This document shows, piece after piece, positions 45,462-54,791 of a stretch of DNA of 64,000 nt; positions within the stretch are counted from its first letter, which is position 1, and each line of letters opens with the position of its first letter. The stretch is from Palsa-883 sp035696165 (GTDB lineage: Bacteria; Pseudomonadota; Alphaproteobacteria; Acetobacterales; Acetobacteraceae). Made by a program: the position numbers and the translations under genes. Below the pieces are notes generated by a model. The model saw nothing but the letters and a program-made list of their open reading frames with translations, was not told where the DNA came from and ran no database searches. The stretch spans positions 4,588 to 68,587 of the forward strand of contig DASRQX010000153.1 of the NCBI GenBank assembly GCA_035696165.1, read 5' to 3'.

Positions 45462-45569
45462 CGTCATGCCGGCGAAGGCTGGCATCCACGGCTTTGCTTG
45501 CTGCACGAAGACAAGTCGTGGATGCCGGCGGGAGCCTGTCCCCTGCGGAGGCGGGGGGCCGGCATGACG
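45462..45569. repeat. Interspersed palindromic element, copy 4
   Basis: 108 bases from cgtcatgccggc to ggcatgacg, in the gap between ftsQ and ftsA. Here the extra internal segment lies in the right arm, so the element is inserted in the opposite orientation to copies 2 and 3. It separates two division genes that are often tightly joined. Confidence 0.9.
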
Positions 45570-45601
45570 GGGCGGACGGGGTGGGTTGGCGCGCGTCCCG
45601 C

Positions 45602-46477
45602 TCATGTCGGCTTCTTCGTTGTAGGATCGGCGGCCGGATCGATATGCGGGCGCAACACAAGCCGATCCGGCAGGCGCAGGTCGACCACCTCCAGCGGTCG
45701 GTCGAGCAGCGCATGGTCCTGCTGCAGCGTCATCAGCCGGTCGATAGCCACTGCCTCGTGGCCCTCCGGCAGCATCACGCTCATGCCGCCGCGAAGCTGC
45801 AGGTTCCAACGCCGCTCGGCCACGCGCACCGCGGCGACGAGCCGCGCCATCAGGTCGGGATGATTCATCAGCGCATCGATCAACGGCGTCGCGGCACCCG
45901 GTGCGCCCGGCCCGACCACCAGCGGCAGTTGCCGGAACTGCGCGACGTCCTCGTTGGTCACCACCTGGCCGTCGCGGTCAATCAGCAAAAATCTGCCCTG
46001 GTTCTGCCAGATGGCGAAGGGCCGCCGCTCGACAAGCTGCACCACAACGGTGTCGGGCAGCCGTCGCTCGATCGTTGCCTGATCCACCCAGGACAGTTTC
46101 TCGACATTCTGGCGCGCGGCTTCGAGCGAGAAGCCGAGGATCGGATCGCCCTTGGAGATGCCGAGCGCGGCGCGCAGCAGCGGCTCCGGCGTGTTGGCGC
46201 GGCCCTGGATGATGATGTCGTTGACGCGGAGCCCCAGCGCCGCGGTGGCATTGCCGATACGCTCGCGCAGCGAACTGAGCGAGCCTCCCGGCCCGCCACC
46301 CTGGGACCCGCCCGGGGACAACATGTGCAACGCGACAGCCCCGCCCACCAGCAGGAGGCAGGCAAGACCGAGCCAACCGGCCGGACGCAGCAGGCGCCAG
46401 CCGCGCCGCAGCAGCAGCCGCAGCCGCGCCGGGCGGTCGTTGACCGAATTGCTGGGGCGGCGGGTCACGCGCGGCAT
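45602..46477 (-). CDS. ftsQ: Cell division protein FtsQ
   Basis: 291 residues: a basic cytoplasmic head, one membrane segment (PAGWLGLACLLLVGGAVAL), then a POTRA domain starting VNDIIIQGRANTPEP and an FtsQ domain. FtsQ links the FtsA/FtsZ ring to the periplasmic synthases FtsI/FtsW through FtsB/FtsL. The start ATG at 46477 has GGAG eight bases upstream and overlaps the ddl end by 13 bases. Confidence 0.95.
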   Translation of the reverse strand: MPRVTRRPSNSVNDRPARLRLLLRRGWRLLRPAGWLGLACLLLVGGAVALHMLSPGGSQGGGPGGSLSSLRERIGNATAALGLRVNDIIIQGRANTPEPLLRAALGISKGDPILGFSLEAARQNVEKLSWVDQATIERRLPDTVVVQLVERRPFAIWQNQGRFLLIDRDGQVVTNEDVAQFRQLPLVVGPGAPGAATPLIDALMNHPDLMARLVAAVRVAERRWNLQLRGGMSVMLPEGHEAVAIDRLMTLQQDHALLDRPLEVVDLRLPDRLVLRPHIDPAADPTTKKPT

Positions 46478-47394
46478 GCGGCCTGCTCCACCATCCAGGC
46501 GCACAGCGCGGGAAAATCGATGCCGACATGCGCCGCCTGTTCCGGCAACAATGAGGTCGGTGTCAGCCCGGGTTGCGTGTTGATCTCCAGCAGCACCAGG
46601 CGGCCCGGTTCGCCTTCGGTGTCGTCGTATCGGAAGTCGCAGCGTGTCGCGCCGCGGCAGCCCAGCGCGCGATGCGCTGCCAATGCGACGTCGAGCGCGC
46701 GCGTGTAGGTACCGGGATGCACGGTAGCCGGAATGATATGACGCGAGCCGCCATCAGCGTATTTCGACTCGTAATCGTAGAAGACACCGGCCTCGGCGAG
46801 GATCTCGGTGACCGCGAGTGCGCGCTCACCCATCACGCCGACGGTCAGTTCGCGGCCGGGGATGTATTCCTCGACCAGCGCGGCGATGCCGAAGCGCCAG
46901 GCGCGGGCCACCTCGGCGCGGCGGTTGTCGCCCTTGCGGATGATCTCGACGCCGACCGAAGAACCTTCGTTGACCGGCTTGATCACGTAGGGCAGCGGCA
47001 GCGGGTCACGGTCTTCCAGTTCGTCGACCGGCACGACACGGCCTTGCGCGACAGGCAGCCCGTGCGCGGCGAACACCGCCTTGGCGGCTTGCTTGTCCAT
47101 TGCCAGGGCCGAAGCGCGTACCCCGGAATGGGTATACGGGATAGCCAGCCAGTCGAGCACGCCCTGGATCGCGCCGTCCTCGCCGAAGCGACCGTGCAGC
47201 GCGTTGAACACCGCGTCGGGTCGTGGGGCCAGGGCGGCGATGACCGCGCCAAGGTCGTCGGCGACCTCGATCGGGGTGACATTGAAGCCGGCGCTGCGCA
47301 GCGCGGCGATTACCTGGACGCCGGAGGAGAGGCTGACCTCGCGTTCGGCGGAGAAGCCGCCGTAGAGCACCGCGACGCGGCGCTTGCTGTGCAC
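46465..47394 (-). CDS. ddl: D-alanine--D-alanine ligase
   Basis: 309 residues, standard for Ddl, which makes the D-Ala-D-Ala end of the peptidoglycan stem. The N-terminal strand is RRVAVLYGGFSAEREVSLSSG, with ATP-grasp motifs LPYVIKPVNEGSSVGVEII and CDFRYDDTEGE. The final block is LLEINTQPGLTPTSLLPEQA. I chose the GTG at 47394 because family homology begins there and the frame upstream runs through a triple-hairpin repeat. Confidence 0.96.
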   Translation of the reverse strand: MHSKRRVAVLYGGFSAEREVSLSSGVQVIAALRSAGFNVTPIEVADDLGAVIAALAPRPDAVFNALHGRFGEDGAIQGVLDWLAIPYTHSGVRASALAMDKQAAKAVFAAHGLPVAQGRVVPVDELEDRDPLPLPYVIKPVNEGSSVGVEIIRKGDNRRAEVARAWRFGIAALVEEYIPGRELTVGVMGERALAVTEILAEAGVFYDYESKYADGGSRHIIPATVHPGTYTRALDVALAAHRALGCRGATRCDFRYDDTEGEPGRLVLLEINTQPGLTPTSLLPEQAAHVGIDFPALCAWMVEQAACRA

Positions 47395-47468
47395 CTCTCC
47401 CGCTACCCGGGAGAGGTCGGCGAGCGTAGCTCGCCGGGTGAGGGTCGGGCCGACCGCAGCACCCTCAC
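47393..47468. repeat. Triple-hairpin intergenic element before ddl
   Basis: Three adjoining inverted repeats: 47393-47417 (acctctccc / gggagaggt), 47419-47435 (ggcgag / ctcgcc) and 47438-47468 (gtgagggt / accctcac). The set touches the ddl start codon and fills most of the murB-ddl gap, so the RNA upstream of ddl would be strongly folded. Confidence 0.8.
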
Positions 47469-47528
47469 CCTCGACGCTTCGCGTTTCGACCTGTCCCGCG
47501 AAGGGCGGGCGAGGTAAACGGGGCCCGC

Positions 47529-48479
47529 TCACGCCACCACCTCCGGCCCGCGCGCCGGGACGCCGATGCGATGGATCTCCCAGTCCAACGACACACCTGA
47601 AGCGGCGAACACGCGCCGGCGGACTTCCTCGCCCAGACCTTCCAGATCGGCGGCCATCGCGCCGCCGGCATTGATCAGGAAGTTGCAGTGTTTGTCTGAA
47701 ACAACCGCGCCGCCACGCGTCAGTCCGCGACAGCCGGCCGCATCGATCAACTCCCACGCCTTCAGCGAACTGACCCCGGGCGGCGGATTGCGGAAGGTGG
47801 ACCCGCCGGTGCGGGCGCGGACCGGTTGCGACGCCTCGCGTGCCGCCCGGATCTCCGCCATGCGTGCCGCGATCGCCGCGGGCGCGCCGCGTCGTGCGCG
47901 CAGCCTGGCCCGCGTGACCACGGCACCTGCCGGCAGGCCCGCATGACGATAGGCGAAGGCGAGATCGGCCGCGCTCATGCGTCGCGAGGTCCCTTCCCGC
48001 GACACGATCTCGGCCCAGTCGAGCACGCTGGCGACGTCGCCGCCGTAGGCACCGGCGTTCATCGCCACGGCGCCGCCGATCGTTCCGGGAATGCCGGACA
48101 GGAATTCAATGCCGGTCAATCCGGCGGCGGCCGCATGTTCCGCGACCGTGACATCCAACGCCGCGGCACCGGTCACCACACCGTCAGCCTCGACGGCGAC
48201 CGCGTTGAAGCCGCGCGCCAACCGGACGGTGATGCCGGGCAGTCCGCCGTCGCGGATAATCAGATTGGAGCACGCGCCCAGCACATGCATCGGCAGATCG
48301 CGGGGCAGCGCGGCAAGAAATCGCGCAAGATCCGCCGGGTCGGCCGGGCGGATCAGCACCTCGGCGGCACCACCGGCGCGAAACCAGGTGAACGGCGCCA
48401 ATGGCGCGTTCGCCTGTGCCCGCCCGTGCAACGGCGGCAGCGTATCAATCAAACCTTGGCTGATGGGGGCTGCCATCAT
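47529..48479 (-). CDS. murB: UDP-N-acetylenolpyruvoylglucosamine reductase MurB
   Basis: 316 residues, a FAD enzyme that reduces enolpyruvyl-UDP-GlcNAc to UDP-MurNAc. Seen here: FTWFRAGGAAEVLI at the FAD entry, GIPGTIGGAVAMNAGAYGG, the catalytic Ser of TGGSTFRNPP, and SDKHCNFLINAGGA. The short form without the Tyr loop suggests a type II MurB. The ATG at 48479 overlaps the murC stop (ATGA). Confidence 0.96.
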   Translation of the reverse strand: MMAAPISQGLIDTLPPLHGRAQANAPLAPFTWFRAGGAAEVLIRPADPADLARFLAALPRDLPMHVLGACSNLIIRDGGLPGITVRLARGFNAVAVEADGVVTGAAALDVTVAEHAAAAGLTGIEFLSGIPGTIGGAVAMNAGAYGGDVASVLDWAEIVSREGTSRRMSAADLAFAYRHAGLPAGAVVTRARLRARRGAPAAIAARMAEIRAAREASQPVRARTGGSTFRNPPPGVSSLKAWELIDAAGCRGLTRGGAVVSDKHCNFLINAGGAMAADLEGLGEEVRRRVFAASGVSLDWEIHRIGVPARGPEVVA

Positions 48480-49933
48480 CGCCCGTTGCCCAGCGCGCGG
48501 CGAGTGGAACCGGCCGGTCCGGCGCTGGCCTGCAACACCGCCAACTCGGCCGGCAGCGTGGCGGCCCATTCCGTGATCGAACCGGCACCGAGGCAGACGA
48601 CGAAGTCGCCGGACTTGGCCATCGCGTGGACCATTTCGGCCAAGCGCCCAGGGCTGGGCAGCGGCACCACGCTGCGGTGGCCGCGCGCACGCAATCCCTC
48701 CACCAGCGCGTCGCGGTGGACGCCGGAAATCGGGCTCTCCCCGGCGGGATACACGTCGGCAACGATCACCGTGCCGGCATCGTTCATGCAGGTACAGAAC
48801 TCGTTGAACAGCGAATTCAGGCGCGTATAGCGATGCGGCTGCACCACCGCGATCACGTCGCGCCCGCCGGCCTGGCGTGCCGCCTTCAGCACCGCGGCGA
48901 TCTCCACCGGGTGATGGCCGTAATCGTCGATCACGGTGATGCCGCCGGTCTCGCCGGTCTTGGTGAAGCGGCGCTTGACGCCGCGGAATGCCAGCAGCGC
49001 GCCGCGCAGCGTGGCGTCGTCGATGTCCATCTCGACGCCCACCGCAATCGCGGCCAGCGCGTTCTGCACGTTGTGCTGGCCCAGCATCGGCAGCCGGAAC
49101 GGTCCCAGCTTGCGTTCCCGTTTGTTCGCGCGGTCAGTGACCACCACGTCGAACGTGGCACCGGAACGATCGGTGCTGATGCGGTCCGCCCGCACATCGG
49201 CCTGCGGCGAGAAGCCGTAGGTGACGATGCGATGATCCGACAAACGCGGGATCATCTGCTGCACCGCGGGATGGTCGATGCACAGCACCGCGAAACCGTA
49301 GAATGGAACGTTGGAGACGAACTGGTCGTAGCCCGCCAGCATCGCCTCGGCGGTGCCCCAGTGATCCAGGTGCTCGGCGTCCATGTTGGTAACGACGGCG
49401 ATCACCGCCGGCAGGCGCAGGAAGCTGCCGTCGCTTTCATCGGCCTCCACCACCATCCACTCGCCGGCGCCGAGCCGCGTGTTGGTGCCGTAGGCGTTGA
49501 TGATGCCGCCGTTGATCACGGTGGGATCCAACTTCGCCGCTTCCAGCACCGCCGCGACCAGGCTGGTGGTGGTGGTCTTGCCGTGCGTGCCGCCGATCGC
49601 GATCGACCATTTCAGCCGCATCAGCTCGGCCAGCATCTCGGCGCGGCGCACCACCGGGATCAGCTGCGCGCGAGCCGCCGCGACCTCGGGGTTGTCGCGC
49701 TTCACCGCGGACGAAACGACCACCACCTGGGCATCGCCGAGATTGACGGCGTCGTGGCCGATGATCACCTTCACGCCGGCCTCGCGCAGGCGTTTCACGT
49801 TGGCGGAGTCGGAGATGTCGGTGCCCTGCACGCGGTACCCGAGCGTGTTCAGCACCTCGGCGATGCCGGACATGCCGATGCCGCCGATGCCGACGAAATG
49901 AATGGTGCCGATCGAGAGTGGCAGCGCCCTCAT
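48476..49933 (-). CDS. murC: UDP-N-acetylmuramate--L-alanine ligase MurC
   Basis: 485 residues. It adds L-Ala to UDP-MurNAc. The N-terminal Rossmann motif is FVGIGGIGMSGIAEVL, the ATP loop GTHGKTTTTSLVA. The central strand VEADESDGSFLRL and the Mur-ligase C-terminal DDYGHHPVEIAAVL are also present. It overlaps murG by four bases and murB by four. Confidence 0.98.
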   Translation of the reverse strand: MRALPLSIGTIHFVGIGGIGMSGIAEVLNTLGYRVQGTDISDSANVKRLREAGVKVIIGHDAVNLGDAQVVVVSSAVKRDNPEVAAARAQLIPVVRRAEMLAELMRLKWSIAIGGTHGKTTTTSLVAAVLEAAKLDPTVINGGIINAYGTNTRLGAGEWMVVEADESDGSFLRLPAVIAVVTNMDAEHLDHWGTAEAMLAGYDQFVSNVPFYGFAVLCIDHPAVQQMIPRLSDHRIVTYGFSPQADVRADRISTDRSGATFDVVVTDRANKRERKLGPFRLPMLGQHNVQNALAAIAVGVEMDIDDATLRGALLAFRGVKRRFTKTGETGGITVIDDYGHHPVEIAAVLKAARQAGGRDVIAVVQPHRYTRLNSLFNEFCTCMNDAGTVIVADVYPAGESPISGVHRDALVEGLRARGHRSVVPLPSPGRLAEMVHAMAKSGDFVVCLGAGSITEWAATLPAELAVLQASAGPAGSTRRALGNGR

Positions 49934-51183
49934 GGCCCCCTCCCCGATGACCCATTGCTTGACGGCGCGTTGCTTGCCGGCGCGTTGCTTGCCGGCGCGT
50001 TGCTTGCCGGCGCGTTGCTTGATGGTGATGTCTTCGCGGCGGATGCCTCCTGGCGCATGAGCGAGCAGACCAGATCGGCCAGGCGCGCTGCGGCATCGGC
50101 GCGGGCGACGCCGCGCGCGGCGCTCGCGGCATGGGCCAGCATGTCGGGATGCTCCAGCAACAGCGCCAACTGCTCGGCCAGCATCGCGGGCGTCAGGTCG
50201 TGCTGAGCGATGGCGGAAGCTCCGCGGGCGGCGACCAACGCGCGCGCGTTGGCGCTTTGATGATCGTCGATCGCATTCGCCAGCGGAACGAGGATCGCCG
50301 GCCGCCCGGCGACCGCCAGTTCGGCGACGGAAGAAGCGCCGGCGCGCGAGATCACCAGATGCGCGGCGGCCAGCCGATCGGCCACGTTGGGGAAGAACGC
50401 CCCCAACTCAGCCGCGACGCTGCTTCGCGTGTAGGCGGCGCGGACGCGATCAAGGTCTTCCGGCCGGCACTGCTGCACGATCGACAGGCGCGCACGCAGG
50501 TCCGGCGGCAATGCGGCAACCGCTTCGGGCACGACGTCGCTGAACAGCCGCGCGCCGAGCGAGCCGCCGAGTATCAGCAGGCGCACCGTGCCGCCGGCCT
50601 GGGGAGAGTTCGGCGGCGCGTAAGCCTGCTCGCCGAGTGCCGCGATGGCGGGACGGACGGGGTTGCCCGTCGCGATCGTTGCGGTGCCGATTCGCACGCC
50701 CTCGGTCGCAGCGAAACTCAGCGCCACCAGGTCAGCGTGCCGTGCCAGGAAGCGATTGGCGCGGCCGAGCACCGCGTTCTGCTCGTGCAGGATAACCGGC
50801 GCACGGTCGTACACCCGGTGCTGGCGGCGCAGGAGCCGCGCCGCCAGCACCGGTGCGACTGACGGGTAGCCGCCGAACGCGACCATCGCGGCGACGTCGA
50901 GCCGCGCGAGGATGCCGCGCGCCTGGGCGACGCCGCGGGCGAGCGCGGCGATTGCCGTGGCGCCGCGCAGTACCCCGCGTCCGGCGATCCCGGCGCCGTG
51001 GATGACGAAGCGCTCATGGCCGGCGAAGACCGGGCTGCGCAACCCGGCCGAGCGCGCATCGCACAGCAACACGATGCGTTGGCCGCGTGCGATCAGTTCG
51101 CTTGCCAGAGCCTCGGCGGGGAAGAAATGCCCGCCGGTTCCGCCTGCAACGATTGCCACCGGATGCACCGCGGGGCCCCTCAT
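49930..51183 (-). CDS. murG: UDP-GlcNAc transferase MurG
   Basis: 417 residues, about 60 longer than E. coli MurG. It makes lipid II at the inner membrane. The N-terminal G-loop is VAGGTGGHFFPAEAL, with LHEQNAVLGRANRF and later LVISRAGASSVAELAVAGRPAILVPL. After the expected C-terminal helix the protein runs on into a Ser-Asn-Ala-Pro tail built of five 15-base repeats. The ATG at 51183 (GAGGGG upstream) is preferred over a GTG two codons earlier. Confidence 0.97.
   Translation of the reverse strand: MRGPAVHPVAIVAGGTGGHFFPAEALASELIARGQRIVLLCDARSAGLRSPVFAGHERFVIHGAGIAGRGVLRGATAIAALARGVAQARGILARLDVAAMVAFGGYPSVAPVLAARLLRRQHRVYDRAPVILHEQNAVLGRANRFLARHADLVALSFAATEGVRIGTATIATGNPVRPAIAALGEQAYAPPNSPQAGGTVRLLILGGSLGARLFSDVVPEAVAALPPDLRARLSIVQQCRPEDLDRVRAAYTRSSVAAELGAFFPNVADRLAAAHLVISRAGASSVAELAVAGRPAILVPLANAIDDHQSANARALVAARGASAIAQHDLTPAMLAEQLALLLEHPDMLAHAASAARGVARADAAARLADLVCSLMRQEASAAKTSPSSNAPASNAPASNAPASNAPSSNGSSGRGP
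49951..50025. repeat. Five 15-base repeats at the 3' end of murG
   Basis: Five units, the middle three identical (cgcgttgcttgccgg), encode repeated Ser-Asn-Ala-Pro-Ala in the MurG tail, overlapping nothing of the enzyme core. Identical copies suggest recent expansion. Confidence 0.95.
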
Positions 51184-51193
51184 ACGCACCCCC

Positions 51194-52324
51194 TCATGGC
51201 GGGTCCCCGTGATGGCGTCGTCGGGTCAGCGCCAGCAGCATCCCGATGCCCAGCGCCACTGCCATGACCGATGAACCGCCATACGAAATGAACGGCAGGG
51301 TCATGCCCTTGGTCGGAATGAGTTGCAGCGAGGTGGCCATGTTGACGAAGGCCTGCAGCCCGAAGCCGGTGATCAGGCCGGCGCTGGCCAGCACGATGAA
51401 CGGATCGGGTTCCTTCAGCAGTTGCAGCAGGCCGCGCAGCACGATGAAGGCGAACACGCCGAGGATCACCAGGCAGACCACCATGCCGAATTCCTCGCCG
51501 GCGACGGCGAAAACGAAGTCGGCATGCGCGTCGGGCAGCACGTCCTTTACATGACCCTCGCCGGGGCCGCGGCCCCACAGCCCGCCATTGCCGAACGCTT
51601 CCAACGCCTTGGTGGGCTGATAGCTGGCGGCGGCGCCGGCGGCGCCCGGATCGAGGAATTCCTGCACGCGCTTCTGCACATGGCTGAAGAACAGATAGGC
51701 GGCGAACCCGGCGCCGCCGATTCCCAGCACGCCAAGGCCGGCGAGAAACAGGTTCAGCCCGGCCAGGAAAAGCTGCGCGAAGAACACCAGCGTGACGACG
51801 CCCAGCATGCCGATATCCGGCTGCGACTTCAGGCAGAAGGCGATCAGCAGATAGACCAGGATGGCGAGTGTCGTGCCGGGGAAGCGCGGCATCTGCTTGC
51901 CCTCGGCGATCAGCCAGGCGGCGGCGATAGCGAAACAGGGTTTCAGGAATTCGCTCGGCTGGATCTGCATCCCGGGCAGCGCGATCCAGCGGCGCGCGCC
52001 CTTGATCTCGACGCCGGCCACCAGCGTCATCGCGGTCAGCGTCAGCGCCACCATGCAGCCGATCAGCGCGACGCGGCGGACGTTGCGCGGCGAGAGCAGC
52101 GACGCGCCCACCACGATCAGGCCGGCGGCGGCGAGGAACCCGACCTGCTTGAGGATGAACATGTCGCGCGAGATGTGGATGCGCTCGGCGACGGCGGGGC
52201 TGGCAGCCAGCATCATGATGTAGCCGAAGCCGATCAGCACGCCGATCGCCGTCAGGGTCCAGCGGTCCACCGTCCACCACCAGCGGCCTAGCAGCGAGTT
52301 GTCGGCGCGTGACAGGGTGGGCAT
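51194..52324 (-). CDS. ftsW: Lipid II polymerase FtsW
   Basis: 376 residues, SEDS family, with about ten membrane segments. FtsW polymerises septal glycan with FtsI. Typical stretches: RRWIALPGMQIQPSEFLK with the conserved PSEFLK, GEEFGMVVCLVILGVF, and the final PFISYGGSSVMAVALGIGMLLAL. It starts at 52324, sharing a base pair overlap (ATGA) with the end of murD. Confidence 0.97.
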   Translation of the reverse strand: MPTLSRADNSLLGRWWWTVDRWTLTAIGVLIGFGYIMMLAASPAVAERIHISRDMFILKQVGFLAAAGLIVVGASLLSPRNVRRVALIGCMVALTLTAMTLVAGVEIKGARRWIALPGMQIQPSEFLKPCFAIAAAWLIAEGKQMPRFPGTTLAILVYLLIAFCLKSQPDIGMLGVVTLVFFAQLFLAGLNLFLAGLGVLGIGGAGFAAYLFFSHVQKRVQEFLDPGAAGAAASYQPTKALEAFGNGGLWGRGPGEGHVKDVLPDAHADFVFAVAGEEFGMVVCLVILGVFAFIVLRGLLQLLKEPDPFIVLASAGLITGFGLQAFVNMATSLQLIPTKGMTLPFISYGGSSVMAVALGIGMLLALTRRRHHGDPP

Positions 52325-53706
52325 CAGGCCGCCCTCCGCAAGGATTCCACCAGGGATGCAAAACGATCGCCGCGCTGGTCGTAGCCGGTGAACTGGTCCC
52401 AACTCGCGCAGGCCGGCGACAGCAGCACGACCGGCGTGCCGGTGCGGCGCGCGGCAATCAGGGCGGCCGGCACAGCATGTTCCAGGGTTGCGACGATATC
52501 GTGCGGCACGCCGTACGCGGCGAGCGTGGCGGCGAAGTCCGGTGCGTCACGGCCGATCAGCAGCGCGTGCGCGACGCGCGGAAAGTAATCCGCCAGCGGT
52601 TCGATGCCGCCTTCCTTCTGCATCCCGCCGGCGATCCAGACCAGGTGCTCGTGGCAGACCAGGGCGCGCGCGGCGGATTCGGCGTTGGTCGCCTTGCTGT
52701 CGTTGATGAATGCGACGCCATCGATCTCGGCCACGCGCTGCTGGCGATGCGGCAGGCCGGGGTAGGACAGGATGCCGGCAGCCACCTCCGCGCGCGAAAC
52801 GTCCAGCGCGAATGCCACTGCCGCGGCGGCCGCGGCGTTCTGCGCGTTGTGCGCGCCCGGCAGCGCGTTCGCCACAGTCAGGTCCACGATCGGACCCGCC
52901 GCATCGCGCAGGATGCCGTTGCGGCACCAGATGTCCGCGTGTGCCTCGCCCGAGACGGTGACCATCCGGGCCGCACGGGTGCGCAGCCAGTTGGCCATCG
53001 CGCGCGACTCAGCATCGTCGATCCCAATCACCGCCAGGTCATCCGTGGTCTGGCGATCGAAAATCGCGCGCTTTGCCATGGCGTAGGCCGCCATGTCGCC
53101 GTGTCGATCGATGTGGTCGGCGCTGAGGTTCAGCATGACCGCGGCATCGAAGCGTACCGAATCGAGCCGCTCCAACATGTAAGATGATATTTCCAGAACA
53201 TAGATGCCGTCATCGTCCAGCAGCGGCAGCGACAACGCCGCCGGGCCGAGATTGGCGCCCGCTGCCGCAATGACGCCGGCGCCGGCGAGGATGTGCGCCA
53301 GCAGCGCGGTCGTGGTCGACTTGCCGTTCGTCCCGGTGATGCCGGCGAACCGCGCGCGCGAGCCGGATTTGCGCACCGCCTGGAACAGCAATTCGACGTC
53401 GGACAGGATCGGCACGCCTGCGTCGCGCGCGCGCGACGCGGCGATGTGTGGGTGCGGCAGCAGGTGCGGAATTCCCGGCGACAGCACCAGCGCGTCGTAG
53501 TCAAACGCCCCGGCTGACGGATCACGCAGCACCAGTTTGTCCATCGCGTCGCCGACAGCCGCCTCGCGCGCCGAGGCGCTGTCGTCCCAGGCTTCCACCA
53601 CCGCGCCCATCGCCGCCAGCGCGCGCGCCGCGGGCAGGCCGTTCTTGCCCAGCCCCACCACGTAGAAGCGCTGGCCGGCGAACAGGTCGGGCGGAAATTC
53701 GCTCAT
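52324..53706 (-). CDS. murD: UDP-MurNAc-L-alanine--D-glutamate ligase MurD
   Basis: 460 residues; adds D-Glu. The N-terminal strand is FYVVGLGKNGLPAARAL, the P-loop FAGITGTNGKSTTTALLAHIL, and the C-terminal part ENDSKATNAES-like stretch reads INDSKATNAESAARAL. The start ATG at 53706 overlaps the mraY stop. The frame is open far upstream, but that is a shadow of mraY. Confidence 0.97.
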   Translation of the reverse strand: MSEFPPDLFAGQRFYVVGLGKNGLPAARALAAMGAVVEAWDDSASAREAAVGDAMDKLVLRDPSAGAFDYDALVLSPGIPHLLPHPHIAASRARDAGVPILSDVELLFQAVRKSGSRARFAGITGTNGKSTTTALLAHILAGAGVIAAAGANLGPAALSLPLLDDDGIYVLEISSYMLERLDSVRFDAAVMLNLSADHIDRHGDMAAYAMAKRAIFDRQTTDDLAVIGIDDAESRAMANWLRTRAARMVTVSGEAHADIWCRNGILRDAAGPIVDLTVANALPGAHNAQNAAAAAAVAFALDVSRAEVAAGILSYPGLPHRQQRVAEIDGVAFINDSKATNAESAARALVCHEHLVWIAGGMQKEGGIEPLADYFPRVAHALLIGRDAPDFAATLAAYGVPHDIVATLEHAVPAALIAARRTGTPVVLLSPACASWDQFTGYDQRGDRFASLVESLRRAA

Positions 53707-54791
53707 CTGATCTTCAACGTCGCGAGACCGACGAGTGCCAGGATCATCGAGATGATCCAGAAACGGATCACGATGGTGGGCTCGGCCCAGCCCTTCTTCT
53801 CGAAATGATGGTGCAGTGGCGCCATCAGGAAGACGCGCTGGCCGGTCTGTTTGAACCAGAACACCTGGATGATGACCGAAACGGTCTCCACCACGAACAG
53901 TCCGCCGACGATCAGCAGCACGATCTCGTGCTTGGTCGCCACGGCCACCGCGCCCAGCGCGCCGCCCAGCGACAGCGAGCCTATATCGCCCATGAACACC
54001 GCGGCGGGCGGGGCGTTGAACCACAGGAAGCCCAGCCCGGCGCCGATCAGCGCGGCGCAGAACACACACAACTGGTCCACGCCTGCCACCGGGTTGAGCT
54101 GCAGGTATTCGGCAAAGATATGGTTGCCGACCAGGTAGGCGATCAGCGCGAATACCCCGGCGCAGATGATGGTCGGCACGATCGCCAGTCCGTCCAGCCC
54201 GTCGGTCAGGTTCACCGAATTCGAACTGCCCATCATCACCAGCATGGCGAATAGCGGGAAGGCGTAGCCGAGCGGGATCAGCGCCTCCTTGAAGACCGGC
54301 AGCACCAACTCGGTCGCCAACGGCTCGCGCGTCAACGACGTGATCCAGACGCCGGCGATCAGGCCGATCACCGCCTGCACCAGCAGCTTGATGCGGCCCG
54401 GAACCCCCTTGTGGCTGCGCCGTGACAGTTTCAGGTAGTCGTCGACGAAGCCGAGCGCGCCGTAGCCGTAGGTGACGAACAGCACCGCCCAGACGTAACG
54501 GTTGCGCAGATCGACCCACAGCAACGTCGAGATGCCGAGCGCGAACAGGATCAGCACACCGCCCATGGTCGGCGTGCCCTTCTTCTCGATCAGGTGGCGT
54601 TCCGGCCCGTCCTCGCGGATCGGCTGGCCGTCGCGCTGCAGGGTCCGCAGCCAGCGGATCACGCGTGGGCCGAGGAAGAGCGCGACGAGCAGGGCGGTCA
54701 GGCACGCCGCGCCGGAGCGGAAGGTGGTGTAGCGGAACAGATTGAACAGGATGAACTGGTCCGCGAACGGACGCGTCAGGTTGAACAGCAT
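53703..54791 (-). CDS. mraY: Phospho-MurNAc-pentapeptide transferase MraY
   Basis: 362 residues, ten membrane segments; makes lipid I. Conserved parts are GTPTMGGVLIL, VDDYLKLSRRSHKGVPGRIKL with the Asp pair, SVNLTDGLDGLAIVPT and the His loop FLMAPLHHHFEKKGW. Overlaps murD and murF by four bases and one base. Confidence 0.98.
   Translation of the reverse strand: MLFNLTRPFADQFILFNLFRYTTFRSGAACLTALLVALFLGPRVIRWLRTLQRDGQPIREDGPERHLIEKKGTPTMGGVLILFALGISTLLWVDLRNRYVWAVLFVTYGYGALGFVDDYLKLSRRSHKGVPGRIKLLVQAVIGLIAGVWITSLTREPLATELVLPVFKEALIPLGYAFPLFAMLVMMGSSNSVNLTDGLDGLAIVPTIICAGVFALIAYLVGNHIFAEYLQLNPVAGVDQLCVFCAALIGAGLGFLWFNAPPAAVFMGDIGSLSLGGALGAVAVATKHEIVLLIVGGLFVVETVSVIIQVFWFKQTGQRVFLMAPLHHHFEKKGWAEPTIVIRFWIISMILALVGLATLKIR

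Noticed and set aside
46465..47757. Longer ddl frame running back into murB
   Set aside because: Family homology starts at the GTG at 47394; the extra part is a shadow of murB and the triple hairpin.
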